NCBI RefSeq assembly: GCF_014251755.1 | Contig: NZ_CP059200.1 | Location: 226,286 to 290,285, forward strand | DNA: 64,000 bases | DNA from: Blattabacterium cuenoti | GTDB lineage: Bacteria; Bacteroidota; Bacteroidia; Flavobacteriales; Blattabacteriaceae | Direction: 5' to 3' | Shown: positions 62,750 to 64,000 of the stretch, in pieces | Position numbering within the stretch: the stretch's first letter is position 1 | Layout: each line of letters starts with the position of its first letter | The notes under the pieces: model-generated | What the model saw: only the letters and a program-made list of their open reading frames with translations | Databases searched by the model: none | Told to the model about the DNA's origin: nothing | Made by a program: the position numbers and the translations under genes

Positions 62750-64000
62750 TTATTTTTTTCTAAAAAAGATTTGTATGGGGACTCCTATAAAATCAAAGTG
62801 AGAACGAATTTTATTTTCAACAAATCTTGTATAAGATTTGTTTATGTATTGAGGAAAATTAGAAAAAAAAATAAATTTTGGCGTGCATGAAGGCAACTGA
62901 GTACAATATTTTATAGTTATGAATTTATTTTTTTTCTTAGGAGTAGGAGGTTTTTTTTTCAAAATTGGTAACATAATTTTATTTAAAATATTTGTTTTTA
63001 ATCTGTGATTACGGAATTTTAAAACATGATAAGCCATGGGAAGAATATCGTGTATTCCATCTTTATTTTTTGCGGATATAAAAAAAATGGGAACATTGTC
63101 AAATGGATAAATTTTTTTTCGGATCAAACATTTGTAATCTTCTTGTGTAGAAACATTTTTATTATGAAATAAATCCCATTTGTTAACAAGAATTATAATT
63201 CCTTTATGATTTTTTTTCACTAATCTAAAAATATTCATATCCTGTTTTTTCCATCCACAAGCAGCATCTATCATTAAAAAACAAACATCCGCATATTCTA
63301 TTGTTTTAAACGTTCTCATAGTAGAATAAAATTCAATGTTTTCTCTGATTTTTGATTTTTTTCTGACTCCAGGTGTATCTACTAAAATACATTCATATTT
63401 TTTGTAAAATACATCTAGACTATCTCTGGTTGTACCCGAAATATTTGTCACAATGTGATGGTTTTTATTTAAAAAAGAGTTAATCAAAGTTGATTTTCCG
63501 ACATTAGGACGTCCTACTATTGAAAAACGAGGAATAGATTGGTTTTCCAATATGTTTTCTTTTTGTTTCAAAAATTCCTGTTTGAATATTTCTATTAATT
63601 TATCTAGTAATTCTCCCGTACCACTCCCATTTATAGCTGATATATAGTAATATTTTTCAAATCCTAAACGGAAAAAATCTGTATCAGAATATATAGATTT
63701 TCCATTATCTACTTTATTCACAACTAATAAAATGATTTTATGACTTTTTCTTAATATTTGAGCAATTTCTCTATCTGCATCTAAGATTCCTATTTTGATA
63801 TCTATTAAAAATAAAATAATATCAGATTCTTTAATAGCTATGAAAATTTGGTTTCTGATTTCTTTTTCAAGTACATCATTTGTTAAAACAGAAAAACCTC
63901 CCGTGTCTATTACAGAAAATTGTACTCCATTCCATTCTGAACTCCCATAAATACGATCTCTTGTCACTCCACTTGTAACATGAACAATTGCTTTTCTTCT
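62750..64000 (-). CDS. der: Ribosome assembly GTPase Der (5' truncated by window edge)
   Basis: Der/EngA is a double GTPase needed for 50S assembly. The frame is open past the window edge and reads RRKAIVHVTSGVTRDRIYG at the cut, so about the first 30 residues, with the first Walker A, lie outside. The visible part has the first G3 DTGG and NKVD. The second GTPase domain has GRPNVGKSTLINSFL, SGTTRDSLD, DTPGVRKKSK and NKWD. A C-terminal KH-like domain has FIGVPIQIFFRKK at its end. A GTG at 63967 is not the start. Confidence 0.95.
   Translation of the reverse strand, partial: RRKAIVHVTSGVTRDRIYGSSEWNGVQFSVIDTGGFSVLTNDVLEKEIRNQIFIAIKESDIILFLIDIKIGILDADREIAQILRKSHKIILLVVNKVDNGKSIYSDTDFFRLGFEKYYYISAINGSGTGELLDKLIEIFKQEFLKQKENILENQSIPRFSIVGRPNVGKSTLINSFLNKNHHIVTNISGTTRDSLDVFYKKYECILVDTPGVRKKSKIRENIEFYSTMRTFKTIEYADVCFLMIDAACGWKKQDMNIFRLVKKNHKGIIILVNKWDLFHNKNVSTQEDYKCLIRKKIYPFDNVPIFFISAKNKDGIHDILPMAYHVLKFRNHRLKTNILNKIMLPILKKKPPTPKKKNKFITIKYCTQLPSCTPKFIFFSNFPQYINKSYTRFVENKIRSHFDFIGVPIQIFFRKK

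Noticed and set aside
1-64000. CRISPR arrays, insertion sequences, prophage, toxin-antitoxin or biosynthetic gene clusters
   Set aside because: No direct-repeat arrays with spacers, transposase or integrase motifs, or recognisable defence genes were seen. The only tandem repeats are in-frame in the OmpA-like gene.

Overview
The window is a gene-dense, very AT-rich stretch of a bacterial chromosome with almost no spacer DNA, no insertion sequences, no CRISPR and only one tRNA. Its gene content points to the Bacteroidota, order Flavobacteriales. Markers are a fused CcoN-CcoO oxidase, a two-subunit transketolase, a Porin_10-like outer membrane protein, an OmpA protein with TSP3 repeats, a large PiT transporter and a LuxE-like synthetase. 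Long A/T homopolymers, tight gene packing and a fully kept tryptophan operon fit a reduced-genome insect endosymbiont. Blattabacterium of cockroaches is the best guess; this is inference from content and was not checked against any database.

Layout. 1-1847: serC and a YggS-type PLP protein. 1840-8247: complete trp operon (trpEGDCFBA) on the minus strand. 8434-11405: Porin_10-like protein, a secreted glucosaminidase and gcvH. 11424-17629: cbb3 cytochrome oxidase cluster ccoI-ccoS-ccoNO-ccoQ-ccoP-ccoH, including a 49-codon ccoS. 17679-25570: maeB, murI, a small membrane ORF, rpsT, tRNA-Glu, an NlpC/P60 hydrolase, aroA, a MazG-like protein and the split transketolase. 25641-35164: smpB, ompA-like, tatC, ychF, an M42 peptidase, dapF, htrA, an LptF/G permease and tgt. 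35249-51072: a long division and cell wall (dcw) cluster rsmH-ftsL-ftsI-murE-mraY-murD-ftsW-murG-murC-ftsQ-ftsA-ftsZ, followed by hisS. 51067-64000: pnuC, a phosphopantetheinyl transferase, an Mrp ATPase, a PNP-like protein, murB, a YtxH/holin-like pair, rlmB, pheS, a conserved unknown, cvpA, a LuxE-like gene, a PiT transporter, ruvA and the 5'-truncated der.

How the genes work together. The window supports amino acid supply (Trp, Ser, DAP and the aromatic precursor step AroA), microaerobic respiration by a cbb3 oxidase with its copper-loading ATPase, and DAP-type peptidoglycan synthesis (murI, dapF, murB, murC-E, mraY, murG) coupled to FtsZ-based division.

I did not find a new multi-gene system. 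The points most worth a second look are murD interrupted by a one-base slip in a 9-A tract that may be rescued by slippage, a PNP-fold protein that has lost its known active-site residues, an NlpC/P60 gene whose signal-peptide-like N-terminus has no canonical start codon, and a hairpin that serves as a two-way terminator while encoding the MurI C-terminus.
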